DNA of 64,000 nucleotides from Psychromarinibacter halotolerans (GCF_029168315.1 NZ_JARGYD010000009.1:1-64000), one strand, 5' to 3'. Shown: positions 1-8,871, counted from the stretch's first letter. Notes: a model not told the origin generated them from the sequence alone. Translations and numbers: made by a program.

Positions 1-1
1 A

Positions 2-187
2 AAGGCCCAGCGCGACGACCGCCACGACCTGCTGGCCGTGTCGCTGTGCAGCGAACTGTGCACCGACCTGATCGAGGGCGGCGTCGAAGACCTGCACTTC
101 TACACGCTGAACAAGCCGCACCTCACCCGCGAAGTGGCCCATGCCCTTGGCGTGGTGCAGCCGGCGTCGCTGCGCGACGTAGCGTAA
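2..187 (+). CDS. metF: Methylenetetrahydrofolate reductase, C-terminal end (partial)
   Basis: Only the last 61 residues and a TAA stop are present; the gene enters from the left edge. The tail reads GGVEDLHFYTLNKPHLTREV, then HALGV, close to the C-terminus I know for bacterial MetF, where a DFHFYTLNR segment precedes the last helix. MetF reduces 5,10-methylene-THF to 5-methyl-THF for methionine synthesis, in the cytoplasm with FAD. The active site lies upstream of the window, so the call rests on this tail alone. A hairpin with a T-run follows at 229-259 and could terminate the transcript. Confidence 0.8.
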   Translation, partial: KAQRDDRHDLLAVSLCSELCTDLIEGGVEDLHFYTLNKPHLTREVAHALGVVQPASLRDVA

Positions 188-228
188 GAACGCGATCCCG
201 GCGTTGCCGGGGTTTCCGGATAAGACCT

Positions 229-259
229 AGGCTTCGGTCGTCATCGACCGGAGCCTTTT
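229..259 (+). terminator. Terminator-like hairpin overlapping the next gene's ribosome binding site
   Basis: Positions 229-240 pair with 245-256 (12 bp with one G-T wobble, TCAT loop), followed by TTTT. It sits between metF and the thioesterase start at 261. The right arm contains the GGAG that would serve as Shine-Dalgarno for that ATG, so the hairpin could end metF transcription and also mask the downstream start. Confidence 0.6.
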
Positions 260-260
260 C

Positions 261-752
261 ATGTCCGCCTTTCCCGCCATGTCCCCCGACCAACTGCCTG
301 ACCTGTCGCTCGTCACCTCGATGTCGGGGCTTGCCTACATGCAGGCCGTCGCCCGGGGCGAGATCGCGGGCGCCCCCATCGCGGGTACGCTCAATTTCAC
401 CATCGACCTTGTCGAGGACGGCCGCGTCGTGTTCAGCGGCACGCCCGAGTTCGGCGGCCTGAACCTGATGGGAACGGTGCACGGCGGCTGGTACGGCACC
501 CTGCTGGACAGTTGCATGGCCTGCGCGGTGATGACCAAGGTGCCGCAAGGCCGGGTGCAGACGACGATGGAGTTCAAGGTGAACATCATCCGCCCCCTGC
601 CGCTTGGTGTCGCGGTCCTGGCCGAGGGGCGGGTTCAGCACGTTGGCCGGTCCACCGGCATCGCCACCGGCGAGCTTCGTGGCGAACAGGACGGACGCCT
701 GTACGCGACCGGCTCGACCACCTGCATGATCATGGCCCCGCCCCCGGCCTGA
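261..752 (+). CDS. PaaI-family hotdog thioesterase
   Basis: A 163-residue single-domain hotdog protein. The segment NLMGTVHGGWYGTLLD (residues 68-83) matches the PaaI signature, with His74-Gly-Gly and Asp83 as the likely catalytic elements. Such enzymes hydrolyse acyl-CoA thioesters, often aromatic ones, in the cytoplasm; the substrate here is unknown. The chosen ATG has GGAG seven bases upstream, but that sequence lies inside a terminator-like stem (229-256). A second in-frame ATG at 279 is possible and would remove only six residues. It lies between metF and an aminotransferase with no obvious pathway link. Confidence 0.8.
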   Translation: MSAFPAMSPDQLPDLSLVTSMSGLAYMQAVARGEIAGAPIAGTLNFTIDLVEDGRVVFSGTPEFGGLNLMGTVHGGWYGTLLDSCMACAVMTKVPQGRVQTTMEFKVNIIRPLPLGVAVLAEGRVQHVGRSTGIATGELRGEQDGRLYATGSTTCMIMAPPPA

Positions 753-838
753 CCGGCCAAATATTACAGTTTTATGAAGAAATCCCGGAATCCGCCTGTG
801 GCTTCCGCGCCGTAACGGCGTGTTTTCGCGCAGCCGTG

Positions 839-860
839 AAGGGAAAAGAGCTTCCCTTTT
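839..860 (+). terminator. Possible terminator after the thioesterase
   Basis: A seven-base stem (839-845 with 852-858) around a six-base loop ends in TTTT. It lies between the thioesterase stop and the aminotransferase start at 913. The stem is short and AT-rich, so this is tentative. Confidence 0.35.
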
Positions 861-912
861 CGGGCCCCGCTTTATAGGCTTCCCGAAGGTAGTTTTCGGA
901 AAAGGTGAAAAC

Positions 913-2127
913 ATGACGCCCGCCCCCAACGTCTACGACGCCGAGCCAATTCCCGATTCCGCCCGCGCCGAGATCGAGCGGCTGCTGCAAAGCGGTGACC
1001 TGTTTCGCTATACCGATCCCGGCGACAGCCCGGTGTCGCTGCTGGAACGCGAATTCGCCGATGCCGTCGGCGCCAAGTACGCGCTGGCCGTCGCGTCCTG
1101 CTCGGCGGCGCTGTTCCTGTCGCTGAAGGCGCTGGACCTGCCGCGCGGCGCCAAGGTGCTGATCCCGGCGTTCACCTTCGGGGCCGTCCCCTCGTCCATC
1201 GTGCACGCCGACTGCGTGCCGGTGCTGTGCGAGGTGAAGGACAACTACCGCATCGACATTTCCGACTTCGAGTCGAAGCTCGACAGCGTCGACGCCGTGA
1301 TGATCAGCCACATGCGCGGTCACACCAGCGACATGGACGCGATCATGGCGCTCGCCGAACAGCGCGGCCTGCCGGTGATCGAGGACGCGGCCCACTCGCT
1401 GGGCACGACGTGGCACGGCAAGACCATCGGCACCCTCGGCAAGATCGGCTGCTTCTCTTTCCAAAGCTACAAGCTGCTGAACTCGGGCGAAGGCGGCATC
1501 CTGATCACCGACGACCCCGAACTGATCGCCCGCGCCGTGATCATGTCCGGCGCCTACGAACATAACTGGAAAAAGCACAAAGGCCCGCGCGGCGAGAACT
1601 CGCCCGAGCTGGAGCAGGCCTTTGCCCGCTGGCAGAACAAGCTGCCGCTGTACAACACCCGGCTTGGCAACCTGTCGGCCGCCATCGTGCGCCCGCAGAT
1701 CGCCGAGATCCCGCGCCGCGTCCGCGATGGCCGCCGCAACCACGATTATGTCGCCGCCGCGCTGGACAAAAGCGCGTGGCTGACCGTGCCGGACAAGCTG
1801 GGCCCGGAAGAACGCGCGCCGGATTCGATCCAGTTCAACCTTGTCGACATGACCGACGCCGAGGCCCGCGCCTTTCAGGACGCCGCCGCCGCGCGGGGCG
1901 TGAAGGTGCAGATCTTCGGCATGTCCACCGACAACGCCCGCGCGTTCTGGAACTGGCAGTTTCTGGGCGACGTGCCGGACCTGCCGCAGACCCGCGCGAT
2001 GCTGATGCGCGCCTGCGACGCCCGCCTTCCCGCACGCCTGACCCGCTCTGACTGCGACTTCGTGATCGCGGCGCTGACCGGCGCGGCCGAGGACGTGAAA
2101 AGCCCGGAACTGGCCTACGGAACCTGA
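913..2127 (+). CDS. DegT/DnrJ/EryC1/StrS-family PLP aminotransferase
   Basis: This 404-residue protein has the layout of the DegT/StrS sugar aminotransferases. Lys187 in CFSFQSYKLLNSGEGG is the expected PLP lysine, and IEDAAHSLG (157-165) provides the cofactor-stacking aspartate and histidine. Family members transaminate keto-sugars for surface polysaccharides, antibiotics or related compounds. No sugar-nucleotide genes are adjacent, so the substrate is open. The ATG at 913 follows AAGGTG; an in-frame extension upstream lacks a good ribosome site. A repeat element starts right after the stop. Confidence 0.85.
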   Translation: MTPAPNVYDAEPIPDSARAEIERLLQSGDLFRYTDPGDSPVSLLEREFADAVGAKYALAVASCSAALFLSLKALDLPRGAKVLIPAFTFGAVPSSIVHADCVPVLCEVKDNYRIDISDFESKLDSVDAVMISHMRGHTSDMDAIMALAEQRGLPVIEDAAHSLGTTWHGKTIGTLGKIGCFSFQSYKLLNSGEGGILITDDPELIARAVIMSGAYEHNWKKHKGPRGENSPELEQAFARWQNKLPLYNTRLGNLSAAIVRPQIAEIPRRVRDGRRNHDYVAAALDKSAWLTVPDKLGPEERAPDSIQFNLVDMTDAEARAFQDAAAARGVKVQIFGMSTDNARAFWNWQFLGDVPDLPQTRAMLMRACDARLPARLTRSDCDFVIAALTGAAEDVKSPELAYGT

Positions 2128-2159
2128 CCCCGCTCGGGTCACGGTCGAAACCAATGAAA

Positions 2160-2290
2160 GCCGGGGCCTCCACCCCGGCTTCTTCTCTTTCCAAGTACCT
2201 CGGGGGGCTGTGCGCAGCACAGCGGGGGCAGCGCCCCCTCCTGCCCCGTCGGGTCGCGCGACCATGATGGGGTGAAACCCCATCCTACGC
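2160..2290 (-). repeat. Intergenic multi-hairpin repeat, copy R1 (minus orientation)
   Basis: Read on the minus strand it contains a GGGGGC-GCT-GCCCCC-like hairpin, a second stem GCTGTGC-TGC-GCACAGC, the flank CCCCCGAGGTACTTGG and AAAGAGAAGAAG. Flanking hairpins are GATGGGG/CCCCATC (2266-2284) and GCCGGGG/CCCCGGC (2160-2179), the latter followed by a T-rich run on the plus strand. It fills the gap between convergent genes. Related copies are at 11205-11276, 27987-28048 and 46489-46599. Confidence 0.75.
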
Positions 2291-2337
2291 GGGGCCAGCA
2301 GACGGCGTGCCGCCCAGACAACCGCGAATGCACCGGC

Positions 2338-3309
2338 CTAATCGCCTTCGACCCGCAGCGCGCCGTCCAGCCACGGCATCCGCTCGATCGCCGGCGTAAC
2401 GATCAGGTCTTGCAGGTAGCCGCGCAGCGTGTCGGCGGTGCGGGCCGGGATGTCCTCCATCACGCCGCGCCGCGCGGTCAGCGAGATCCGGCGGGACAAG
2501 GGCGCGAACGGCAGCGGCATCACCTCGGCCTGATCGCGGAACCGGGCCGCGTGCAGGAACCCCAGCGGCGTCAGGATCGTCCATCCCTCTCCGGCCGCGA
2601 CCATCGCCATGATGGCGTGGTAGCTGTCCAGTTCGAACCGGTGCGACAGGCGGAAGTTCTGCTGCGCAAGGTGCGACCGGATCACCCGGCCCATGTGGTG
2701 CCGCTCCGTGTACAGGATCAGCGGCATTTCTCGCAGCACCGCCATCAGGTCCGCGCCCTCGGCCACGGCGCCTTTCGGCACGGCGGCGACGAAAGGCTCG
2801 GTCAGCACCGGGTGCACTTCCATCCACGCGGCTTCCGCCCCCATCTCGGCGGCGATGATCATGTCCAGCGCGCGGGTTTCCAGCTTGTCGATCAACCGGT
2901 GGGACGCGCCGGTCTCCAGCAGGAACTGGCACCCCGTCATCTCTTGCGACAGGTCGCGCAGCAGGCGGGGCGTGACCTCGGCGTCGAAATCCTCGATCAC
3001 CCCGATCCGCAGCCGGGTCAGCATCCGGGGATCGCGGCGGGCCAGCTCGGCCTTGGCGCGCGCCGCCTCGTTCAGGATCGCCTGCGCCCGCCGCAGGAAC
3101 AGGCTCCCCGCAGGTGTCAGGCTCATCGGTCTCTCGTTGCGGTTGAGAAGCGCGGTGCCCAGCGCCGCTTCGAGGTTGGTCAACTGCTGGCTGACCGACG
3201 ACGGGCTGGCCCCCAACCGCTGCGCCGCGGCAGAGATCGAGGCTTCTTCCGCCGTGGCGACGAAGACCTCGATATGCCAAAGCGTTATCCGTCCAGCCGT
3301 TTCAGCCAT
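2338..3309 (-). CDS. LysR-family transcriptional regulator
   Basis: A 323-residue regulator with an N-terminal winged helix-turn-helix (about residues 8-67, including AAAQRLGASPSSVSQQLTNL) and a C-terminal effector-binding domain (about 95-300). LysR proteins bind DNA as tetramers and respond to small molecules. It is divergent from the GFA-family gene at 3421, with about 110 bases between them, the usual arrangement for a LysR regulator and its target, though the regulated gene cannot be proved from sequence. The start at 3309 gives a normal LysR N-terminus; a much longer in-frame extension runs through the divergent gene and is unlikely. Confidence 0.88.
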   Translation of the reverse strand: MAETAGRITLWHIEVFVATAEEASISAAAQRLGASPSSVSQQLTNLEAALGTALLNRNERPMSLTPAGSLFLRRAQAILNEAARAKAELARRDPRMLTRLRIGVIEDFDAEVTPRLLRDLSQEMTGCQFLLETGASHRLIDKLETRALDMIIAAEMGAEAAWMEVHPVLTEPFVAAVPKGAVAEGADLMAVLREMPLILYTERHHMGRVIRSHLAQQNFRLSHRFELDSYHAIMAMVAAGEGWTILTPLGFLHAARFRDQAEVMPLPFAPLSRRISLTARRGVMEDIPARTADTLRGYLQDLIVTPAIERMPWLDGALRVEGD

Positions 3310-3420
3310 CGCGTTCCGTCCGCCCGTGTCCGCTGCAGACGCTAAGGCCATTGCCCCCGTTTCGCAACGCGGACATTCTGGCGGCAACGCAACTTGGAAA
3401 CGCAGAAGGGAACGCCCGCG

Positions 3421-3807
3421 ATGCTGGAAGGGAAAGGCCGCTGCCTGTGCGGGCACATCACCTACAAGTTCGACCCCGACGCGGTCCTGTGGCAGTCCCA
3501 TTGCCACTGCGAAAGCTGCCGCCGCGCCTGTTCCGCACCGATGACGACCTTCTTCGGCGTGCGCGACACCGCGTGGCGCTGGTCCGGCGGGCGGCCCTCG
3601 GTCTTTGCCAGCCCTGCCGGGGTCGAACGGTTTTTCTGCCCCCGGTGCGGCAGCCAGATGGCCTATCGGTCGGATCAAAGCCCCGGAGAGATCCACGGCT
3701 ATGTCGCAAGCCTCGACCGGCCCGAGCTTGCGGAACCGACCAGCCACGATCACTGGGACGAGCGGCTGCCGTGGCTGCCGCTGTCCGACAGCCTGCCCCA
3801 CACCTGA
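3421..3807 (+). CDS. GFA-family (CENP-V/GFA domain) zinc-binding protein
   Basis: A 128-residue protein with the zinc ligand pattern of the glutathione-dependent formaldehyde-activating fold: Cys8-x-Cys10, Cys28-x-Cys30-x-x-Cys33 and Cys73-x-x-Cys76. The founding member was proposed to help glutathione react with formaldehyde; most homologues are uncharacterised. The ATG at 3421 is preceded by GAAGGG with good spacing. A TTG nine codons upstream is possible but less likely. It is divergent from the LysR gene, which may control it. Confidence 0.82.
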   Translation: MLEGKGRCLCGHITYKFDPDAVLWQSHCHCESCRRACSAPMTTFFGVRDTAWRWSGGRPSVFASPAGVERFFCPRCGSQMAYRSDQSPGEIHGYVASLDRPELAEPTSHDHWDERLPWLPLSDSLPHT

Positions 3808-3815
3808 CGGGCGCC

Positions 3816-5594
3816 CTACCGACCGACCGCGTAAGCCTGCATCAGCCGCGCCGTGGCGGCCCCGTGCAACAGCCCGTCCGCATCGCGCGCGGCGGCGGTC
3901 AGGCGGCCAACGTCCCACGGTCCCGACACCTCGACCCGGTGCCCCCTATCGCGCAGCGCCGCGATGGTGTCCGGCGCAAAGCGGTCCTCTAGCTTCAGGT
4001 GTCCGGGGCGCGCGTTGCGCGGATAGAAGCTGGCCTGCAGGTGGTCGGTGTAAAACAGCGGCGCGTCGATGGCCTGTTGCACGGACATGCCGTGGTGGAC
4101 GTGGCGCAGGAAGAACATCAATTGCCACTGGTCCTGCTGGTCGCCGCCGGGGGTGCCATAGGACAGCCAGCGGCCATCCGCGTCGCGCGCCAGCGACGGC
4201 GACAACGTGGTGCGCGGGCGGCGGCCCGGCGCCAGCGAGGTCGGCAGCCCCGGCTCCAGCCAGAACATCTGCGCCCGCGTGCCCAGCGGCACGCCCAGCC
4301 CCGGGATCACCGGGTTCGACTGCAGCCATCCGCCCGACGGCGTGGCCGACACGACGTTGCCCCAGCGGTCGATGACATCAAGGTGCACGGTATCGCCCCG
4401 GCGTTCCGACAGGTGCGCCATCGTCGGCTCGCCCGCGCCGGTGCCCGGCCCCGCCGCATAGGGCGTGGCGGCGCGGCGCAGGAAGGCATCGGCAAGCCGG
4501 TCGTAACCCGGGATCGCGCCGGGGCGGTGATCTAGGCTGGCCGCGTCCGTGATGTCGGCGCGGCGCGTGGCGGCATAAGCCTTGGACAGCAGCGTGTCCG
4601 CCGGGATGTCGCCGTCGCCGTAATAGGCTTCGCGGTCGGCGAAGGCGCGTTTCAGGGCTTCGGTGGTCAGGTGGACAAAGGCGGGCCCCTGCGGATCGAG
4701 GCCGGAAAGATCGTCCCTTTCCAGCATGTTAAGCGCCTGAAGCTGAACCGGCCCCTGCGACCAGAAGCCGGGCTTGTGGATCTCCCAGCCGTGGTGCGTG
4801 GTGCTGACCGTCGGCTCGTAGCTGGCGCGCCAGCCCGCCATGTCGTCAGCGGTCAGCACGCCGGGTCGCCGGTCGCCCTCGGCATCCATCACGCGGGCGT
4901 CGCGCAGATAGCTGTCGATCGCCTCGGCCACGAAGCCTTCGGCGAACACGCGGCGGGCGGTTTCGATCTGGGCGTCCCGGCCGGTGGCGGTTTCGGCCTC
5001 GTCCAGCAGACGCGTCCAGAACGCCGCCAGCGCCGGGTTGCGGAACATCTGCCCCGGACGCGGGACTGCGCTGCCGGGAAGCCACGTCTTGGCAGAGGTT
5101 GGCCATTCGGCGCGGAAGAACTCTGCCAGACCGGCGATGGCGTCGCACATGCGGGCAAGCGCCGGGTGTCCGTGTTCGGCATAGTGGATCGCGGGTTCCA
5201 GCACCGCGCGCAGCGGCAGACGCCCGTGGTCGCGCAACAGCAGCATCCACGCGTCGAACGCGCCGGGCACGCAGGCGGCCAGCAGGCCCGAGCCGGGAAT
5301 GCGGTTCAGGCCTTCATGCCGGTAACGGTCTATCGTGGCGGCGGCGGGGGCCGGACCCTGCCCGCAGATCACGGTCGGCACGTCTGCCCCGGCGGGGCGC
5401 AGCAGAAGCGGCATGTCCCCCAACGGGCCGTTCAGGTGCGGCTCGACCACGTTCAACGTGAAGCCAGCAGCGGCAGCGGCATCGGCGGCGGTGCCGCCCT
5501 GCTCCAGCAGCCGCATCCCGACGGCCGAGGCGATCCAGTGCGTCGTCGCCACCATGCCGAAGGTGCCGGTCAGATCAGGACGGGTGGTAAACAT
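3816..5594 (-). CDS. Gamma-glutamyltransferase-family protein
   Basis: A 592-residue member of the Ntn-hydrolase gamma-glutamyltransferase family. Thr402 in DTVHLDVIDRWGNVVSATPS aligns with the autocleavage and catalytic threonine, and the late glycines in TPGGDQQDQW fit the small-subunit pocket. Residues 1-401 would form the large subunit. Family enzymes transfer or hydrolyse gamma-glutamyl groups, or act as acylases. No signal peptide is visible, unlike periplasmic Ggt, so a cytoplasmic role is possible. The ATG follows AAGGG. It shares a strand with a glutamine-synthetase-like ligase (9739-11109), which makes an amide-bond cycle conceivable. Confidence 0.85.
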   Translation of the reverse strand: MFTTRPDLTGTFGMVATTHWIASAVGMRLLEQGGTAADAAAAAGFTLNVVEPHLNGPLGDMPLLLRPAGADVPTVICGQGPAPAAATIDRYRHEGLNRIPGSGLLAACVPGAFDAWMLLLRDHGRLPLRAVLEPAIHYAEHGHPALARMCDAIAGLAEFFRAEWPTSAKTWLPGSAVPRPGQMFRNPALAAFWTRLLDEAETATGRDAQIETARRVFAEGFVAEAIDSYLRDARVMDAEGDRRPGVLTADDMAGWRASYEPTVSTTHHGWEIHKPGFWSQGPVQLQALNMLERDDLSGLDPQGPAFVHLTTEALKRAFADREAYYGDGDIPADTLLSKAYAATRRADITDAASLDHRPGAIPGYDRLADAFLRRAATPYAAGPGTGAGEPTMAHLSERRGDTVHLDVIDRWGNVVSATPSGGWLQSNPVIPGLGVPLGTRAQMFWLEPGLPTSLAPGRRPRTTLSPSLARDADGRWLSYGTPGGDQQDQWQLMFFLRHVHHGMSVQQAIDAPLFYTDHLQASFYPRNARPGHLKLEDRFAPDTIAALRDRGHRVEVSGPWDVGRLTAAARDADGLLHGAATARLMQAYAVGR

Positions 5595-5648
5595 GATTAC
5601 CCTTACACTTTTCGAATATTCTAACGGTAAAGCGGCGGGAAAACCGCA

Positions 5649-6533
5649 TCATTTCTTACGAATTTCCGACAACAGGCTGTCCGCTACCACAGCGGCGCCA
5701 ACCTGCCTCGGGTCCGCTGGCGGGGGCACGTCGGCGGCGGCCAGACGCCGTTGCCAGCCCACCGTCGCCTCTGCCATCGCCGAGGGCAGGCCAAGGTCCG
5801 CAAGCGTCTTCGCGACCTCTTCCATCTCGGCGGCGCGGCGGTCGCCGTGGACCATCGCGCGTTCCATGTTGTAGGCCATCTGCGCCGCCCAGTCGACGCC
5901 GGGATAGTTGTTCGACAACGAGGGCACGACCTCGTCCGCCACCCCCGCCGCCACGGCGGCAAGCGCGCATTCGGCGGACAGCGCCTCTATCCCTTTGATC
6001 ATCACGGACCGGATCATCTTGATGGACGAGGCACGGCCCACCGCCCCCTCGACCACCCGCAACGCCATCGGCAGGACCTCAAGCCGCGGGGCGACATCGG
6101 CGGCGTGGGGGCCCGAGATCAGCAGCGGCACCATGTTCAGCTTCGGATGCACCGGCGACATCACCGCGACATCCACATAGCGCCCGCCTGCCGCCTCGAT
6201 CACCTTGGCCGAGGTTTCCTTCGAAGACGGCGCGCAGGAATTCAGGTCCAGCCAATACGCCCCCTGCGGAAGATGCGGCGCGGCGGCGCGCGCGGCCTCG
6301 ACCGCGCGGTCAGCGGTGACGGTGCAGAACACAAGATCCGCCTCGCCCACCGCATCCGCCGGGCTGTCGCACGCGGTGACGCCCAGATCCGAGCACCGCG
6401 CGCGCATGGCGTCCGCAGTGACCGGATCGTCAAGCTTCACGTCATAGGCGCGGATGCCCGGATGCGCCCCGGCCCACCCGGCGACAAGCGCGCCGCCGGC
6501 CTCCCCCATGCCGATGAATGCGATCCGGGTCAT
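5649..6533 (-). CDS. NAD(P)-dependent oxidoreductase with DUF1932 C-terminal domain
   Basis: A 294-residue dehydrogenase of the 6-phosphogluconate/3-hydroxyisobutyrate type. An N-terminal Rossmann motif GMGEAG (residues 8-13) is followed by an all-helical C-terminal domain (about 170-290) containing GRASSIKMIRSVMIKGIEAL, with the catalytic-type lysine of the superfamily and the DUF1932 pattern. The substrate is probably a small hydroxy acid. The ATG at 6533 is preceded by GAGAGGA; a longer in-frame version is less likely. It lies 54 bases upstream of the gamma-glutamyltransferase-like gene on the same strand, so the two may be co-transcribed. Confidence 0.82.
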   Translation of the reverse strand: MTRIAFIGMGEAGGALVAGWAGAHPGIRAYDVKLDDPVTADAMRARCSDLGVTACDSPADAVGEADLVFCTVTADRAVEAARAAAPHLPQGAYWLDLNSCAPSSKETSAKVIEAAGGRYVDVAVMSPVHPKLNMVPLLISGPHAADVAPRLEVLPMALRVVEGAVGRASSIKMIRSVMIKGIEALSAECALAAVAAGVADEVVPSLSNNYPGVDWAAQMAYNMERAMVHGDRRAAEMEEVAKTLADLGLPSAMAEATVGWQRRLAAADVPPPADPRQVGAAVVADSLLSEIRKK

Positions 6534-6573
6534 GATGTCCTCTCTTTCAACCGGGCGACTCGTGGGCCTGGTG

Positions 6574-6625
6574 GGCAAGATCCTTCAGAAGATTTTGCCA
6601 CCAAGGATTGTTCAGAAAATCCTTG
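6574..6625 (-). repeat. Double hairpin with TTCTGAA loops, copy A
   Basis: Two adjacent stem-loops lie just after the stop of the lytic transglycosylase gene (minus strand). Stem 1 pairs 6602-6609 with 6618-6625, stem 2 pairs 6574-6582 with 6591-6599. Both enclose an eight-base loop containing TTCTGAA on the transcribed strand. Related elements follow polA (16070-16092) and the BNR-repeat gene (20357-20411). It could act as a terminator or an mRNA 3'-end stabiliser. Confidence 0.7.
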
Positions 6626-6630
6626 CGCGA

Positions 6631-7887
6631 TCAGCCCCTTAGCCGTTGCAGGATGGCCAGCGTCGCCTCGCCCGTCACCGGCAAACCCATCGCCGCCTCG
6701 TAGGCGCGGATCGCGTCGCGGGTGCCGCTGCCGACCACGCCGTCCGGCGTTCCGGCGTCAAAGCCCGCCGCCGTCAGCCGCCGCTGAAGCTCTTGCCGGT
6801 CGGCCAGCGTCAGCCCCTGCGCGTCGGGCGGGAAGCTGCCCCGCAGCGGGCCACCGCCCGCGATCCGGTCTGACAGGTGCCCGACGGCGATCACGTATTT
6901 CTCAGAGTTGTTGTACCGCGCGATGGCGCCAAAGTTGCGGAAGATCACGAAGGCCGGGCCGGTGGTGCCCGACGGCAGGATCACCGAGGCGGGCCCGTGA
7001 TCCGGGATCGTACCGCCGCCCGCAAGGCGCACGCCCTGCGCCGTCCATTCCGACACCGACCGATTGCGCCCGCGCCCGGCCTGCCCGGCGTTGAACCCCG
7101 ACGGCAGCGACACCTCCAGCCCCCAAGGCCGACCACGCTGCCAGCCTGCGTTCGCAAGGTAGGACCCGGTCGAGGCAAGCCCGTCGGTCGGGTCCTCGCT
7201 CCAGATGTCGCGGCGGCCGTCGCCGCGAAAGTCGACGGCATAGGCCTCATAGGATGTCGGAATGAACTGCGTGTGCCCCATCGCCCCGGCCCAGCTTCCG
7301 GTCATGCGATCTACGGTGATGTCGCCGTTCTGCAGAATGCGCAGCGCCGCCACCAACTGCTGTTCGAAAAACTGACCGCGCCGCCCGTCGAAAGCCAGCG
7401 TCGCCAGCGCCGAGATGACGGGAATGTCGCCCATCCGCGCGCCGAACCGGCTTTCGACGCCCCAGATCGCGACAACGACCTGCTTCTCGACGCCGAACCT
7501 TGCCTCGATCTCGGCCAGCACCCCGGCATGGCGGCGCAGCATCTCGCGCCCCGTGGTCACGCGGGCGTCGTCCACCGTCAGCGCAAGATAGTCCTGCAGC
7601 GACCGGTCCACCTCGGCCTGATTGCGGTCTCGCTCGATCACGTCGGGCAGGAACCCCGCGCGGCCCAGCGCGGAATCCAGCGTTGCGGCGGAAATGCCCG
7701 CCGCCGCCGCGCGGCCCCGGAAACCCGCCAGCCACGCGTCGAAGGCGGGGTTGTCGACGGGGCGGTAATCGGTGCTGGTCACCGCCGGGCCGGTCGACAG
7801 GCGACCGCCGCCACAGGCGGTCAGCGCCCCGGCGCCCAGCATGAGAAGAAGCGCGCGGCGGGACGGAGGAAGTGCGGGAAAATGCAT
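6631..7887 (-). CDS. Lytic murein transglycosylase (MltB-like) lipoprotein with peptidoglycan-binding domain
   Basis: A 418-residue envelope enzyme. The N-terminus (RRALLLMLGAG, then ALTAC) is a lipoprotein signal with lipidated Cys25. The catalytic domain (about 45-340) carries Glu145 in IWGVESRFGA, the acid residue of the MltB/SltB family, and MGHTQFIPTSYEAYAVDFRG typical of that group. The last 70 residues form a PG_binding_1 repeat. It would cleave the MurNAc-GlcNAc bond with 1,6-anhydro product formation at the outer membrane or septum. The start at 7887 gives a proper signal peptide; an extension of 20 residues would spoil it. Confidence 0.88.
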   Translation of the reverse strand: MHFPALPPSRRALLLMLGAGALTACGGGRLSTGPAVTSTDYRPVDNPAFDAWLAGFRGRAAAAGISAATLDSALGRAGFLPDVIERDRNQAEVDRSLQDYLALTVDDARVTTGREMLRRHAGVLAEIEARFGVEKQVVVAIWGVESRFGARMGDIPVISALATLAFDGRRGQFFEQQLVAALRILQNGDITVDRMTGSWAGAMGHTQFIPTSYEAYAVDFRGDGRRDIWSEDPTDGLASTGSYLANAGWQRGRPWGLEVSLPSGFNAGQAGRGRNRSVSEWTAQGVRLAGGGTIPDHGPASVILPSGTTGPAFVIFRNFGAIARYNNSEKYVIAVGHLSDRIAGGGPLRGSFPPDAQGLTLADRQELQRRLTAAGFDAGTPDGVVGSGTRDAIRAYEAAMGLPVTGEATLAILQRLRG

Positions 7888-7998
7888 GGGGTGCCCTGTT
7901 CTGGTGCTGATTTGCGACTGCTCTGCCGCCACCATAACGCGAGCCACCCCGGTCGGTCGAGCCGCCCCGGCACGGGTCGCGGGTTGCCGCCGGGGCGA

Positions 7999-8871
7999 TC
8001 AGCCCGCGGCCAGTTCCCGCGCCAAAAGCACCGCGCCGTCCATCGACGTGCCGCGCGGTTCCAGCAGGTTTCGCGTCAGCGCGTTCGGCAAATAATCGGC
8101 ATAATACGGCCCGATGCCGCCAATCAGGCACACCGCCTCGCCATCCGCCGCGCCCATCGCGCGCAGGCCCTCGGCGACCCAGTCGGCGCCCTCCTGCATC
8201 AGCCGCCGCGCCACCGCGTCGCCATCCGACGCCGCCGCGATGATGCGCGGCGCATATCTGGCGAATTCCGTCGGCGTCGCGCGCAACGAGAAGAACACCG
8301 CCTCTGCCACGCTGCCGAACTCGGCCACGATCCCGCGCAACAGCTCTGAATCCGGCCCCATGTTGTCGTGGTGATCGACCACCGCCCGCAGCATGTTCCG
8401 CGCCAGCCACGCGCCCGAGGCCTGATCCGACACCTGAAGGCCCCAGCCGCCCACGAAGAATCTTTCGTCCCCCGCCTGTCGGCCAAGGAAAGATCCGGTT
8501 CCCGTCGCCACAAGACAGCCGTCGCGGCCATCCAGCGCGCCGGTCATGCCGGTCGGGCGGTCGTCGCTGACCCGTACCGATCCGAAGGGCAGCGCCGCCT
8601 CGACCCGGGCGCAGGTGTCCGCGTCGATGGCACCGGCAAGCCCCAGCCACGCCGGTGTCGCGGCCAGCGTCGCGGCATCCAGCCCGGCCTGATCTGCGGC
8701 CCGGCCAATGGCGTCGGTCAGGTGCCGCAGCGCCTTGTCGAAATCCGAGGCGACGTTCGCCTCGGCCCCTTCGGCGCGCGCCACCGGCGTTCCATCCACC
8801 CGGGCGATCGCCACCCGGCATCCCGTGGCGCCACCGTCGACGCCCAGCACATATCGTGTGTCACTGCTCAT
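7999..8871 (-). CDS. BadF/BadG/BcrA/BcrD ATPase-family kinase (N-acetylglucosamine kinase-like)
   Basis: A 290-residue sugar-kinase fold protein. YVLGVDGGATGCR (residues 7-19) is the phosphate-1 loop, VATGTGSFLG the phosphate-2 region, and CLIGGIGPYYADYL the adenosine site. Length and motifs fit the bacterial N-acetylglucosamine or glucosamine kinase branch rather than the benzoyl-CoA reductase activase, which has a 4Fe-4S cysteine pair not seen here. It probably recycles amino sugars in the cytoplasm, and the neighbouring lytic transglycosylase fits cell-wall recycling. The upstream SDR gene is 68 bases away on the same strand. Confidence 0.8.
   Translation of the reverse strand: MSSDTRYVLGVDGGATGCRVAIARVDGTPVARAEGAEANVASDFDKALRHLTDAIGRAADQAGLDAATLAATPAWLGLAGAIDADTCARVEAALPFGSVRVSDDRPTGMTGALDGRDGCLVATGTGSFLGRQAGDERFFVGGWGLQVSDQASGAWLARNMLRAVVDHHDNMGPDSELLRGIVAEFGSVAEAVFFSLRATPTEFARYAPRIIAAASDGDAVARRLMQEGADWVAEGLRAMGAADGEAVCLIGGIGPYYADYLPNALTRNLLEPRGTSMDGAVLLARELAAG

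Noticed and set aside
7247..8821. A long minus-strand frame overlapping both the kinase and transglycosylase genes
   Set aside because: It spans two genes in a different frame and shows no domain. Both real frames have catalytic motifs.
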